Shown here: one piece after another, positions 21,150-32,311 of the stretch
Layout: the number at the start of each line of letters is the position of its first letter
Position numbering within the stretch: position 1 is the first letter of the stretch
Origin: Dromiciops gliroides
Taxonomy: Eukaryota > Chordata > Mammalia > Microbiotheria > Microbiotheriidae
Length of the DNA stretch: 64,000 bases
Direction: 5' to 3'
Assembly: GCF_019393635.1 (NCBI RefSeq)
Contig: NC_057861.1
Coordinates: 57,177,532 to 57,241,531 of the forward strand
Made by a program: the position numbers and the translations under genes
The notes under the pieces: generated by a model
Seen by the model: the letters and a program-made list of their open reading frames with translations, nothing else
The model's database searches: none
What the model was told of the DNA's origin: nothing

Positions 21150-21665
21150 TCATCAAATCTTATGTAGGTCAAACCCTCCAGACTCTAAGCTCACAAAAGG
21201 AGCATTGGGTGGATACAGATTCTTTTGTTTACATAGCCCAAGAATTTACTGATGAGATTAAACCATACCTAGATGAATGGACTTTGACCTAACCAACTTG
21301 AATGGGGCAGGGTCTTGCATTCCTTTCTTTGATGTCATCCTTGGATTTCATTTTGGTATAGCCCACTTTCAAGTGATGTCAGTCAATTGGTTTTGAATGG
21401 TGCTGGCCAATTAGATTTGACTGATGTATAATGACCCAATTAGATTTTATTGATGTATACGGACCCACCTCTTATAAAAAAGGGATAAAAAACCTGGACA
21501 GGTAGCCATATGGTCTCCTTGTGGTCACATGCTATCTCTCTGGGGACCACATGTGTTCTTGGAGCCATATGTTCATTCTGGGGACCATGAGAAGTTAAGG
21601 AGTAACAGTAGAAATTGATAAATTGACAATATGCTTACCCCAAACTTGTGTCTATAGTAGTTATT
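21150..21665 (+). mobile_element. Possible solo LTR
   Basis: A TATAAAAAAGGG box (21475-21486) follows CCAAT-like elements (GGCCAATTAG near 21406, ACCCAATTAG near 21433). Downstream lie GGTCACATGC-type repeats. Ends are not certain; no internal retroviral genes adjoin it. Confidence 0.4.
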
Positions 21666-21849
21666 TAACCATCACACCTTCCTCCACCCAAGATTCACAA
21701 CCTTTTCCTAAGATGGCAACATTCCTTTGGAGAAGAAGTTATGGTGTACTGGAGATGCTGGATCTGGAAACAAGAAAGCTGGACCTGGGTTTTGAACCCC
21801 ACTTAAGGATAATCCTACAAGACAGATAGTATATATTATCCCCATTTCA

Positions 21850-22440
21850 CAGTATCTATAGGATTTTCTATAGATCTGAGGGGATTCAGATGGCCTTATT
21901 TATGGATGATATTGGGCTGATGGCATCAAGCCTACAAAAGTTTCCAGACTCCTAAATATATCCCATAAGTGCTGAGGAGACAGTTGGACTTACTATCCAC
22001 ACAGGGAAAACCAAGTGGATGAATAAAGCATATTTTCCAGAGTATAATACGCAGTTGGTTGGTCCCTCCAGAACTGGTCAATCAGTCCCTATAGTTTGGA
22101 CAGACACTGCAGTTGGAAAATTAGGTGGCTTTAGGATTGAATAGGAGGAAAGCAGACCAGATTACAATTGAATAGTTGGATAATGCTTTTAAAGACTCTA
22201 AACTTCTCCTTGAAACAAAAACTTGTCTCTTCCCCATCCATATTCTTCCAGTTAGGCTGTATGATGTCATGGAATTAAAAGGCATTGGAGAGGTACACGG
22301 TGACATGGGTAAATAGTAACACATTAACAAACAATAGATGAAGTGGTGGTAAGGATGTTAGGGGAGAGAAACGGGACTGGAAGAGTGGGGGAGGGGAGTT
22401 GACTAACTAACTGGTTGGCAGCTGAGGGCCCATAGACAAT
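21850..22440 (+). mobile_element. RTE-like LINE, RT and C-terminal relic
   Basis: Plus-strand frames show IQMALFMDDIGLMAS (the polymerase DD box as MDD), then LLETKTCLFPIHILPVRLYD and SGGKDV, the order of an RTE-like RT C-terminus. Several stops. A relative occurs at 49150-49345. Confidence 0.6.
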
Positions 22441-22724
22441 GTCCAGGTATCTGGAGTTAGTCTTTTGCAAACAAGCTATACATGAGACAAATAGGAGATA
22501 ATCAACAGAGGGAAATTACTGGTATTAAGAAGGATCAGGAAAAAAATAAATAAATTTTAAAAATTAAAAAAATAAAAACAAAAGAAGGATCAGGGCAGAG
22601 CCAAGATGAAGGATTAGAGGTAGTAACCCAGCTGAACTCTCTCAACACCCCCTTCCAAACAACTTTAGAATGACACCTCAAATCAAATTTTGGAGCACCA
22701 GAGCCAGCAAAAAGTCATAGTGGA

Positions 22725-22876
22725 GGGACAGCTAGATGGCGCAGTGGATAGAGCACCGGCCCTGGAGTCAGGAGTGCCTGAGTTCAAATCCGGTCTCAGA
22801 CACTTGACACTTACTAGCTGTGTGACTCTGGGCAAGTCACTTAACCCCAGTTGCCTCACTAAAAAAAAAAAAAAAA
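22725..22876 (+). mobile_element. WSINE-like CORE-SINE inside the L1
   Basis: Target duplication AAAGTCATAGTGG on both sides. Confidence 0.93.
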
Positions 22877-23397
22877 GTCATAGTGGGACATTTTTTCCAG
22901 CCTAAAAAAACTTGGGAGGTTGGCAGGAGAGGTCTGTGACACTGGTGTGGGGGTTGGTCAGGAGCACAGTGCAGGCCATGGTAACACCAACAGCAACAGG
23001 CCTTGGAGGCAGATGTGATGGTGGCAGCAGCATCAACTTTGGGAACTCTCAGCCCAGAGACAGTAAGGGGCTTGAATAACTGGTCAGAAAGAGATTATAA
23101 GGGACCATTTTCTGGCAATGGGTACAGCTGGCATTGATTGGCAAATCTATTGCTCACATACAGTTTTGGGTCACAGTTCCAGGGCAGAGAGGAGTGCTGG
23201 GGATTGGTCCCAAGGGAACAGGGGCCCTGGTTGGAGTTCCAAGACAGAGAGGAAACTGCCCTGATATCCTAGAACCAGGGGGTAAAATAGAAATGGAAAG
23301 AATCCACTGATTACCTTCTGAAAGAGAACAATGAAATAATGTCAAAAAAATTTCTAGCAAATTTCTCTGATAAAGGCCTTATTTCTTGTTCTTGTTC

Positions 23398-23546
23398 TTG
23401 TTTTTTTGCAGGGCAAATGGGGTTAAGTGACTTGCCCAGGGTCACACAGCTAGTAAAGTGTCAAGTGTCTGAGGTCTGGATTTGAACTCAGGTCCTCCTG
23501 AATCCAGGGCCGGTGCTTTATACACTGCACCACCTAGCTGATCCCC
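23398..23546 (-). mobile_element. WSINE-like CORE-SINE, antisense
   Basis: GGCAAATGGGGTTAAGTGAC through CACCACCTAGCTGATCCCC; TTCTTGTTCTTG repeats sit at its tail side. Confidence 0.92.
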
Positions 23547-24519
23547 ATTGTTGTTGTTTTTGGTTTTTTTCTTATTTCTTAAATACACAGAGAACTGGGT
23601 CAAATTTATAAAAATAAGTCATTCCCCAATTGATAAATGGTCACAGGTTTTCAGAAGAAGAAATCGAAGCTATCTATAGTCATACAAAATGCTATAAATC
23701 ACTATTGATTAGAGAAATGTAAATTAAAACAACTCTGAGGGACTACCTCACACCTATCAGAAATGACAAATCCTGGAGGGGATAAGGGAAAATAGGTACA
23801 CTAATGAATTTTTAGTGGAGTAGAGAACTGGTCCAACCATTTTGCAGAACAATTTGGAACTATGTCCAAAGGGCTATAAAACTGTGCATACCCTTTGACC
23901 CAGAAGTGCCACTATTTGGTCTGTATCCCAAAGAGATGAAAGGAAAAGGGTCTGTGTATACAAAACAATGTATAGCAACTCTTTTTGTGATAGCATAGGA
24001 TTGGAAATTGAGGGGATGCTCATCAGTCGGGGAATGGCTGAACAAGCTGTGGTATATGATTGTGATGGAATATTACTGTACTGTAAGAAATGATGGGGGG
24101 GGGGTGATTTCAGGAAAACATGGCAAGACCTGTATGAACTGATGCAAAGTAAAGTGAGAGGAACCAGATCATTGTGCACAGTAGCATCAATGTTGTAATG
24201 ATGGGCAACTGTGAAAGACTTGGCTACTCTGACCAATACAATGCTGTAAGACAATTCCAAATGACTCATGATAAAAAATAAAAGCTGTCCACCTTCAGAG
24301 AGAGAACTGACAAACTCAGTGCAAATGGAAGTATAATTTTCTCACTTTCTTTGTCTTGCCATTTTTCTGGCAATATGGCTACTATGGAAATACAATTTGC
24401 ATGATCTCCCATGCTTAATTGCAACCATATTGCTTACTTTCTCAGTGGGTGGGGTGGTAGAGAATTTGGAACTCAAAATTTAAAAAGAAAAAAATGTTTA
24501 AAATAAATTTTTTTAGAAA

Positions 24520-25610
24520 AGAAGGATCTGGAAAAGCTTCCTATAGAAGGTGGGATTTTAGTTATGACTCAAAAGAAGCTGGGGAAGTCAGGAGGTAGAG
24601 ATGAGGGAAGGAAGCATTGCAGGTTTGGTGGATAACCAGAGGAAATGCCCAGAAATGAGAGATGGGAGGGTCTGTTTTGTTTGTGGGACAGGAAGACCAG
24701 TGTCACTGGATCCTAGATAATGTGGGAGACAGTCCAGTGCAGGAAGACTGGAAAGGGAGGAGGCCAGTTTGTAAAGGGCTTTGAATGCCAAGTAGAGGAT
24801 TTTTTAATTTGAGATTGGAGGTGATAGGGAGCCACTGGAGTTTATTGAACCAGGGGCTGACCTGGTCAGGTTTTTGATTTAGGAAGATTAATTTAACAGC
24901 TGAGTAGAAGATGGAAGGGAAAGGGGAGAGACCAGTGATAGGCAGACCCACCAGAAGGCTCTTGTAATAGCCCAAGTGCAAATCCATTAGCTTGTAAACT
25001 CCTCGAGGGCAGCGACTGTCTGGCTTCTTTTTGTATCTTCAATGCTTAGCACAAGTGCCCGGTAAATAATAGGTGTTTAATGTTTATTGATTGATTGAAG
25101 GGATGAGGCCCCATACCAAGGTGGTGGCAATGTCAGAGAGAAGGGGGCATATTGGAGAGATGTTTACAAAGATAAAATTGATTGGATAGGGAGGGTGAAA
25201 GAGTGAGAAACTGATGACATCTAGGTTGGAAGCCTCAGTGGCTGGGAGGATGGTGGTACCCTCAACAGTAATGGGGAAGCTTGGAAGGGAGAAGGGTTTG
25301 GGAGGAAAGACAAATGAGTTCAGTTTTGGATACTCTGGTCTTGAAATGTCTACAGGTCACTTAACACTTACTAGCTATGTGACCCTGGGCAAGTCACTTA
25401 ACCCCAATTGCCTCACTTAATTAAAAAAAAAATGTCTGCAGGAAATAAAATTTGAGAGGTCTGAGGGGCCATTCGAGATTTGGGACTGGAGATTAGGAGA
25501 GCAAGGCTCCCAGCAAATCATACAGGCCTTGTGGAGGACTTATAGGAAGGTGAAGGCAAGATTCGGGCAGGATGAGATGGGTTGTGATCTGCCCCAATCG
25601 AAGGAACATC
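24520..25610 (-). mobile_element. Antisense L2-type ORF2 relic with two insertions
   Basis: The minus strand reads FNKLQWLPITSNLKLKN and related C-terminal text (24860-24780). Upstream RT text continues at 25100-25345 and 25430-25600. A sense L2-type tail (24985-25100) and a truncated SINE (25357-25429) are inserted. Confidence 0.7.
25357..25429 (+). mobile_element. 5'-truncated WSINE-like SINE
   Basis: Only the CORE and tail remain (CTAGCTATGTGACCCTGGGC). Target duplication ATGTCT(A/G)CAGG on both sides shows that it inserted already truncated. Confidence 0.88.
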
Positions 25611-25740
25611 TCCTTTGATAAGATCATAGTTTCACTGAAGTATCAAAAATTTACAGATCAGAAAGCTGAGTCTAAGAGGTAAAGCATCTCAAAGCTACTA
25701 GTGTAAATGCCAAAGGCAGGATTCAAACCCAGGCCTTCTA

Positions 25741-25888
25741 GGGGCAGCTAGGTGACACAGTGGATAAAGCACTGGCCCTGGATTCAGGATCACCTGAATT
25801 CAAATTCAGCCTCACACACTTGACACTTACTGGCTGTGTGACCCTGGGCAAGTCACTTAACCCTCATTGCCCCACAAAAAAAAAACCC
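25741..25888 (+). mobile_element. WSINE-like CORE-SINE
   Basis: Flanks AAACCCAGGCCTTCT and AAACCCAGGTTTTCT are the target duplication with one mismatch. Confidence 0.92.
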
Positions 25889-25924
25889 CAAACCCAGGTT
25901 TTCTGATTCCAAGTCCAATGCTCT

Positions 25925-26160
25925 AAGCATCTGGGTGATGCTGTAGATAACATCAAACCTTAAATTGGGAAGACCCAAGTTCAAATTTGGCTTCAGATAC
26001 TTACTAGTTGTGTGACCTTGGGGATGTTATGCAACCTGTTTGCCTCAGTTTTCTCCTCTATAAAATGGGCATGATAACATTACTCAGGATTGTTTTGAAG
26101 ATAAAGTGAAATATTTATAACTCCCTTTGCAAACCTCAAAGTGCTATATCGTTGCTATTA
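25925..26160 (+). mobile_element. THER1/MIR-type SINE
   Basis: ACTAGTTGTGTGACCTTGGG, TGCCTCAGTTTTCTCCTCTA. Confidence 0.75.
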
Positions 26161-26478
26161 TTACTATTATTATTATCACCATCCATTATGCCATGTTTGC
26201 TTCTTAGTTTGAAAGATAAAGGATTTATGGGAAATAGAACATCACTGAGAAAACTGGCATTTTCATTGCAAATGCTCACTCAGCATTTCAACACCTACTG
26301 TGTGAATGGGCACTGGGATGGGTTGGCCGTTTGATGAGACACACATATTAAGACCCACACCCACTAGAAATGAAAATTACCTCATCCTGCTAGAAGGTAC
26401 GTAAGGAATCTATTTCAGGTCTTGGGAATAATGAGACAAAAATGGTATAGTGCCTGACCTCAAGTAGCTTATGTTACT

Positions 26479-26508
26479 GGGGGGTGGGTGGGGTGGGTGG
26501 GAGGGGAG
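26479..26508 (+). repeat. G-quadruplex-type tract
   Basis: Six or more G-runs of 3 to 6 separated by single T or A: GGGGGGTGGGTGGGG and GGGTGGGAGGGG. Confidence 0.9.
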
Positions 26509-26579
26509 TGACATGTTCATACATATAAGTAAATGCAAAATTTATACAAAAACCTCCTGATAATTTTGGGAAGAAGTCC

Positions 26580-26930
26580 CAGAGGGATCAGGACAGGCCT
26601 TACAGAGGAGCTGGCACTTGGAAGGAGGCTAGGGGTTCTAACTAGCAAAGGAAGGACTGCATTTTGGCACTGAGGACAGTCAGTCTGTGTAAAGGCACAG
26701 AGAGGATGATGAACTGTGACATGCGAGGACCAACCAGCCCAGTTTTGGCTGGATTAATGTGTACTAAGCCTGGGAAGGTAAGTCGGAGGCAATTTGTGAA
26801 GGGCTTTGAATGTCAAGCAGAGGAGTTTGGATTTGACTCCATGGGTAACAGTGAGTCACAGGACTTTGGGTTGAAGAGACTATGGGCAAAGGGACCAATC
26901 AGAGGGCTATTACAATAATCTGGGGGAAAG
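26580..26930 (-). mobile_element. L2-type ORF2 fragment, antisense
   Basis: GTGAAGGGCTTTGAATGTCA and GCAGAGGAGTTTGGATTTGA, ending GGGCTATTACAATAATCTGG. Confidence 0.65.
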
Positions 26931-26931
26931 G

Positions 26932-27172
26932 TAATGAGTCGTGTCCAACTCTTTGTGACCTCATTTGGGGTTTTCTTGGCAAGGATACTAGAACAGTTTG
27001 CCATTTCCTTCTCCAGCTCATTTGACAGAAGAACTGAAGTAAACAGGGGTAGGTGACTTGCCCAAGGTCACGTTGCTAGTAAGTGTCTGAGGCAGGATTT
27101 GAATTCATGAAGATGGGTCTGTCTGACTTCAAGCCCAGTGCTCTGTGAACTATGGCGCCACCTAGCCGCCTT
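26932..27172 (-). mobile_element. MAR1-like SINE, antisense, inside L2
   Basis: GTCGTGTCCAACTCTTTGTG, CTTGGCAAGGATACTAGAAC, ends GCGCCACCTAGCCGCC. The L2 text resumes on the other side. Confidence 0.9.
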
Positions 27173-27174
27173 TA

Positions 27175-27640
27175 ATAACAACAAATGAGGGCCTGAACCA
27201 GGATGGGAGGGGACAGATATGAGGTTGAATTGACAAGACTTCACAATTGTTTGGACAGGAACGAGAGCCGAGTCTGAGGCTGCAAATGTGCGAGGCTGGA
27301 AGAATGGAACCAGTAAATTCTGAAGAGTGCCTTTGGGGTGAGGAGGAAAGAAGGGGAAAGGGGAGAGGGAGGAGGAGGAGGAGGAGGAGGAGGAGGAGGA
27401 GAAGGTGGAGTTCTGTTTTGAACAAGTTGAACTGGAGATGCCCAGAGATAATTCAGTTTGAAATGTTCAGCAGGCAGTCAGTGATGTGGGACTGGAGCTC
27501 AGGAGAGACACCAGGGATAGACCAATCTGGGAGTGATCTGAGTAAGGATATTTGAACCTACTGGAGCTGATGGAATCATCAAGAGTATAGAGAGATGGGC
27601 TGGAGACAGAACCTAGGGTGCTGCGGACAGCTATATGGGG
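27175..27640 (-). mobile_element. L2-type RT fragment, antisense
   Basis: ATGAGGGCCTGAACCAGGAT continues the L2 module broken at 26930; GGACTGGAGCTCAGGAGAGA and CCAATCTGGGAGTGATCTGA are the antisense of the RT region. Confidence 0.7.
27369..27403 (+). repeat. (GGA)n tract
   Basis: About 11 GGA units. Confidence 0.95.
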
Positions 27641-27975
27641 TAGCACATGGAAGATGATCCTTCAGAGACGGAAAAAAGCAGCTGCTCGGGGTACACGGGA
27701 CAGTGATAACCAACAGGTAAAAAGCAGAGCTGCTCAAACTTTGACTCTGCTCATTCTCCTAATTCTCATAAGGTGCCAGTGACCAGTCTTTGGACTGAAA
27801 AGGAGAAAGCTCATAGGAGTTGGCAGCTCCCCAAGTAGGGAGGGAGAGCAAGAAGAGCACCTAACTGCCCTGGATGAGTTCCAGGAGTCACCTGGCCCAC
27901 AGGAAACACATGCCAGGGTACTGAGGGAACTGACAAAGGTGATGGATGAGCCAACTGTCTTTGAAAAGTCATGGA

Positions 27976-28130
27976 GTGAGGGGCAGCTAGGTGGCGCAGT
28001 GGATAAAGCACCGGCCCTGGATTCAGGAGTTCCTGAGTTCAAATCCGGCCTCAGACACTTGACACTTACTAGCTGTGTGACCCTGGGCAAGTCACTTAAC
28101 CCCATTGCCCCGTTTAAAAAAAAAAAAAAA
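27976..28130 (+). mobile_element. WSINE-like CORE-SINE in the CR1/L3 element
   Basis: Target duplication GAAAAGTCATGGAG at 27962-27975 and 28131-28144. Confidence 0.95.
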
Positions 28131-28167
28131 GAAAAGTCATGGAGAATGGGAGAGGTATTAAAAGACT

Positions 28168-28420
28168 AGGGGGCAGCTACGTGGTGCAGTGGATAGAGCA
28201 CTAGGCCTGGGGTTAGGAAGATCTGAGTTCAAATCTGACCTCAGACACATACTAGCTGTGTGACCCTGGGCAAGTCACTTAACCCTTTTGCCTTGATTCC
28301 TCATTTGTAAAAGGGGGACACAATGGAGGAAATGGAAAACCACTTCGGCATCTCTGCCAAGAAAACCCCACAAACCTTTGTCCATGGGGTCACAAAGAAT
28401 TATACATGACTGAACAACTA
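28168..28420 (+). mobile_element. MAR1-like SINE in the CR1/L3 element
   Basis: GGGGGCAGCTACGTGGTGCA head, GGAGGAAATGGAAAACCACT, RTE-type end GACTGAACAAC. Confidence 0.9.
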
Positions 28421-28555
28421 CTAAAGGACTGGAGCCAGGCAAAAACTGTCCCAATTTTTAAAAAAGGTAGGGTAGAGAATAGAGCCTGAAAACAATGGGC
28501 CAGTGAGTTTGACTTCAATTCCTGGCAAAAAGTCTTTTGTGAAATATTAAGAGTA

Positions 28556-28708
28556 GGGGGCGGCTAGGTGGCGCAGTAGATAAAGCACCGGCCCTGGATT
28601 CAGGAGGACCTGAGTTCAAATCTGGCCTCAGACACTTGATACTTACTAGCTGTGTGACCCTGGGCAAGTCACTTAACCCCCATTGCCCAGCAAAAAACAA
28701 ACAAAAAA
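28556..28708 (+). mobile_element. WSINE-like CORE-SINE in the CR1/L3 element
   Basis: GGGGGCGGCTAGGTGGCGCA head; tail GCAAAAAACAAACAAAAAAG. Confidence 0.93.
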
Positions 28709-29744
28709 GTAATTAGCGAAAATCTAGAAAAGTGGGGTGGAGGTGGGGGAGCCAGTATGACTTCACACCAAACAAGTCATGCCAGACTAGCCTTATTTTC
28801 TTTTCTGGACAGGATTACTAGGTTTAGATCAGGGGAATGCAATAGTAAAGAGATTATGTAGATTTTAGTGAAGCACTTGACAAAATTTCTCACGCTATCC
28901 TGGAGGAAAAGATGGAGGTGTGAGTTGGGCTTTTAGCTGGTTGGATTCAGAACTGTTTGCATGGCCAGACCTGAAGGGCAGTCATTTAACGACTTGATGT
29001 CAACTTGGAAGGTGTCCCAAGGATCTATGCTGTTTAACATTTTAATCAATGCCTTGGAATAAGCCATAGAAGGCACGGATGTCATTTGTAGACGACAAAG
29101 CTGAGAGGCACAGCTGGTATTCAGGATTCATTAAGATCTGGACAGACTAGAACACTGGTCTGAATATTAATAGTATGTATGAAATTTAACAGGATAAATG
29201 TTCACATTTGGGTTCAAAAACTCACCTTCACAAGTGTGGCACGGCCAGACAGCTGGACTTTTAAGTTCAATATGAATCAGTGTGAGACAGCAGCCAAAAA
29301 TCTCATGTGACCTTGGACTACACTGAAGACCAGAGATTAATAACCAGGACAGGGTGACCAGAGCTTTGTCTCAAGATGCAAAAACCTGTAATGCCCCAGG
29401 TGAAGAGGGCATACAAGATGATGAAGAGCCTGAAGGTCAGACATGAGCATGAGCTGAAGGGACTGGGAATTCCTGTTTAGGCCAGAGAAGACTCCAGGGG
29501 AACATGATTGCTCTCTTCAAGTATTTTAAGGGTTATCATGTGGGAGAGGAATTAAAATTTGTTCTGCTTGGTCCCAGAAGGAGGAACAAGGCACAACAGG
29601 GGAAAGCTGCAAAGAAACAAATTTAAGCTTGATAAAAGGAGTGATTAATTACCTAACGACCAGGAAGCGCTGGACTCCCTCCAGGGGAGGCTTCCAAGCA
29701 AAGGCAGGATGTCAGCTGGTTTAGAGGGGATTCTCATGTGTTGA

Positions 29745-30290
29745 CTTAGATGGACTGGGATTCCGTGGGATCTAGACCTAGTCTCTTGCTCCAGGCCTCA
29801 TTTCTCTCTCAACTCAGCAAGCTCAACAACCAGCTCCCACCCCATGGGGAGCCAGCCAGTATCCTGCTCTCTGGGACCCCAGTCAAGCAAGCTTCTTTGA
29901 CTTCCTCCCCATGGGCCTGCCTTGGACAGCCCCGTCACAATCTAGGAGAGATATAGACCCAGGTGAGCATGGTCAGGGTGGGAGGAGAGGTGGAGATGTC
30001 ATAGGAAGTTTGTTTGGGAGTGCATGGTTGACGAGGCCTTCTTTCATATTTGGAAAGGTTCAGGAGAAAGGAAATCAGCACTGATTGAGTGCCTTCTATG
30101 TGCCAGGCACTGTGCTAAGTGCTTTGCAAATATTACCCATTTGATCAGGGGGTATAGGACTGGAAGAGACCTCAGAAGCCATCTGGCCCAGCCCCCTTAT
30201 TTTACATAGAAGGAAACCAAATGTTAGGGGATTAAAGTGGTTTGTAAATGTCAGAGGTGGGATTTTAACCCATTCACTCTCCTAACTCCA
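29745..30290. other. Unassigned DNA with an ancient repeat at its end
   Basis: 29745-30060 holds no recognised family. 30070-30130 has CTATGTGCCAGGCACTGTGC; 30150-30290 is an ancient SINE-type module. Confidence 0.4.
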
Positions 30291-30294
30291 CCAG

Positions 30295-30535
30295 CCAGGC
30301 AGCACAGTGAATATAGAGCATTGGACTTGGAGTCAGAAAGACCCGAATTCAAATCCTGCCTCAGACACTTACTACCTCTGTGACCCTGGGCAAGTCACTT
30401 AAACAGGGGTTTGCCTCAGTTTCCTCATCTGTAAAATAAGCTGAAGGAAATGGCAAACCGCTCTAATCTTTGCCAAGAAAAGCTTAAGAATGGGTCATGA
30501 AGGGTCAGACACAACTGAAAATGATGAAACAACAA
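30295..30535 (+). mobile_element. MAR1-like SINE
   Basis: TGACCCTGGGCAAGTCACTT, AAGGAAATGGCAAACCGCTC, AGGGTCAGACACAACTGAAA. Confidence 0.9.
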
Positions 30536-30539
30536 ACCT

Positions 30540-30883
30540 TAAAAAGCTCCAGGAAACGCCAGCTGTTATTAAAGGGAGAGGATATTCCTGAGATTTCCAA
30601 GTCTTAGTTGCTGTGGTTTAAAAAAACACTTCGAGGGGCCATCGACTCCTTCATTAATCATTCTGGGGATGAGCCTAAAGACTTAGATGGAGGCTGGTTG
30701 ATGGATGAGACACAGACCAGAGATCGACACCCCCTGGAAATAAGAATCCCATAATCTTCCAGTCATCTCCAGGGAGCTCCTTTTGCCTCCTCTAAGACAT
30801 TGGATAAGCCTCTGCTTTGAGCTACAAAAGGGGACAGCACCACCTCAGGACAGCTCCCCTTCAATCTTCCCTCTGGATTTGCC

Positions 30884-30925
<42 letters not shown>

Positions 30926-31470
30926 GACAGGGGCTAAGCAGAATGAAAGGAGGAATCACTTTTTTAAGGCCACAGAATTTTTAGAAAACTTATGACACAA
31001 AAAATTGTGTGAACCAGTCCAAATGACCCAAGGATGACCATCAGTTGACAATTTTCGGCATGACATGATTGCTAGCTAGGTTGGGTGGAAAGCAGCTCAC
31101 AAAAGGGTTATGTGCTGAGACCAATTGTGAAGATTGAGGAAACAGGGAATGGGGAACAGCAAGGCTAGGAAGAAAAAATACCCACGCAGGTTTTGGATCT
31201 TTTTTTTTTTCGCTTGTTTTAAAAAACAAATAACAATAAAAAACCCCAACTATATATATATATAAAGGTGTGTCCTGCCACAAAGAACACCAAGTGTCCA
31301 GGGTAGGACAAAACAAACAAACCCGGTCTGGCAGGGACCCAGATAAACTACATCAATAGCGACCAGGGCTCCCAGAGGCCCGCCGGGCAGAGCCTCTGAC
31401 TTGGTCAAGTTGAGGATGTTGGTGCCAACTCAGCAAGCCGGAGCCTCCCCCTTGTCTACTGGCTATTGCT
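30540..31470. other. Unassigned DNA downstream of WDR18
   Basis: A (TG)n run at 30886-30923, otherwise no recognised repeat or gene. GRIN3B, the human downstream neighbour, is not seen. Confidence 0.4.
30886..30923 (+). repeat. (TG)n microsatellite
   Basis: 19 TG units. Confidence 0.97.
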
Positions 31471-32179
31471 TTACTCCAGTATTTAAAAAGGTGGAAGAGA
31501 ACGTGTAGAGAACAAATGTGAGGAAGAAGCTGACGGTTCGTGGGGAAGGCTCCTTCTTAGGTTACAGGGTAAGAAGTATACTGACTGGGGGGTGGGGGGA
31601 TCGATCAGGGTTAGTGAAGGGAGCTAGGGCCTTCACCTGAGAGAAGGGAAGAGAAAATGAAGGGGTAAAAAAGCCCTTTTGTCAAAATCCAGGATCTCAT
31701 GGACCCCAAAAATGTAAACTGCCCCCTGGTCGGTTGGTGACGTGTGCTGTGTTGTCCGTGGCCCCAGGAGACCTTGCAGTGAAGGGGCGGGGTTCCCCCT
31801 CCTTTGTTCGGCCGGCCCCTCTCTCAGTCCCCTGGGCAGTATTGAAGAGTCAGTCAGTGTCTGAGCAGACAAAGTTTGTGCCTCAGCTCTCAGCACAAGT
31901 GCAGATTCTATGGCTGTTGGCCACTGTGCGCCCACCTTCCCCACAGCCTGGCTGTCCCGTGAAGGCCATGTGTTCAGAGTCATGAGGGTGGTTGGTATCC
32001 AGAAGGGGGTGGTCCCAGTGTGTGTGGCATATGGACACAAGGAAACAGCCTGCCCCCAGAACTCACGGCCTGTGGTCAGGTCAGGAGGCCTGTGGGTTGC
32101 GGAGACGAGCTCCCCCAGGTCTGGGGGCCACATGGCTTCTCCTGGGCCGCGGGCTGAGCCAGGCAGGTGGAGCCGGGAG
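31470..32179 (-). other. Putative WDR18 3' UTR and immediate downstream flank
   Basis: Repeat-poor sequence follows the stop codon. No AATAAA or ATTAAA is visible on the minus strand for about 1.2 kb. The nearest candidate is the weak variant AGTAAA at 31475-31470. The mRNA end is therefore not settled by sequence. A chance 195-codon frame (31633-32220) overlaps exon 10 and this UTR. Confidence 0.4.
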
Positions 32180-32311
32180 TCATTTGGGTGGCTTGGTGAT
32201 GATGTGGCTGGAGAAGTCAAAGAGGTCCTTGTTGATTTTCCTCAAGCTGCTCACCTCTTCCTCTAGTTCAGTCACACGAATTTTCAGCTGCTCCTGGTCC
32301 TTCACGGAGTT
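32180..32311 (-). CDS. WDR18: WDR18 exon 10 (residues 390-432 and TGA)
   Basis: The acceptor CCCCGCAG precedes AAC TCC GTG. It encodes a heptad-like helix ([18 protein letters not shown]) and the conserved tail [19 protein letters not shown], then TGA at 32182-32180. Confidence 0.96.
   Translation of the reverse strand, partial: NSVKDQEQLKIRVTELEEEVSSLRKINKDLFDFSSHIITKPPK

Larger units (their letters stand above)
22588..24515 (+). mobile_element. L1 with both ends but a large internal deletion
   Basis: The 5' end GGGCAGAGCCAAGATGAAGG and CAAATTTTGGAGCACCAGAG resemble a marsupial L1 5' UTR. From about 23580 the ORF2 3' part and 3' UTR follow (CACACCTATCAGAAATGACA, CGGGGAATGGCTGAACAAGC, TTTGGAACTCAAAATTTAAA). 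Most of ORF1 and ORF2 is missing. SINEs sit at 22725 and 23398. Confidence 0.75.
27735..29745 (+). mobile_element. CR1/L3-type LINE with three SINE insertions
   Basis: Plus-strand frames read MDEPTVFEKSW, then IFKKG (about 28458), VDFSEALDKISHAILEEKM (28859-28915, RT palm) and LFRPEKTPG-like C-terminal text near 29490 (frames shift). Extensive stops. SINEs at 27976, 28168 and 28556 interrupt it. Confidence 0.78.

Noticed and set aside
27247..27555. Arginine-rich 102-codon frame
   Set aside because: Produced by the (GGA)n tract inside an antisense L2 fragment.
1..31470. GRIN3B, the human downstream neighbour of WDR18
   Set aside because: No glutamate-receptor motifs were seen on either strand; it must lie beyond the window or be elsewhere.
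31633..32220. 195-codon minus-strand frame
   Set aside because: It overlaps WDR18 exon 10 in another frame and runs into the 3' UTR; no family similarity and no splice context.
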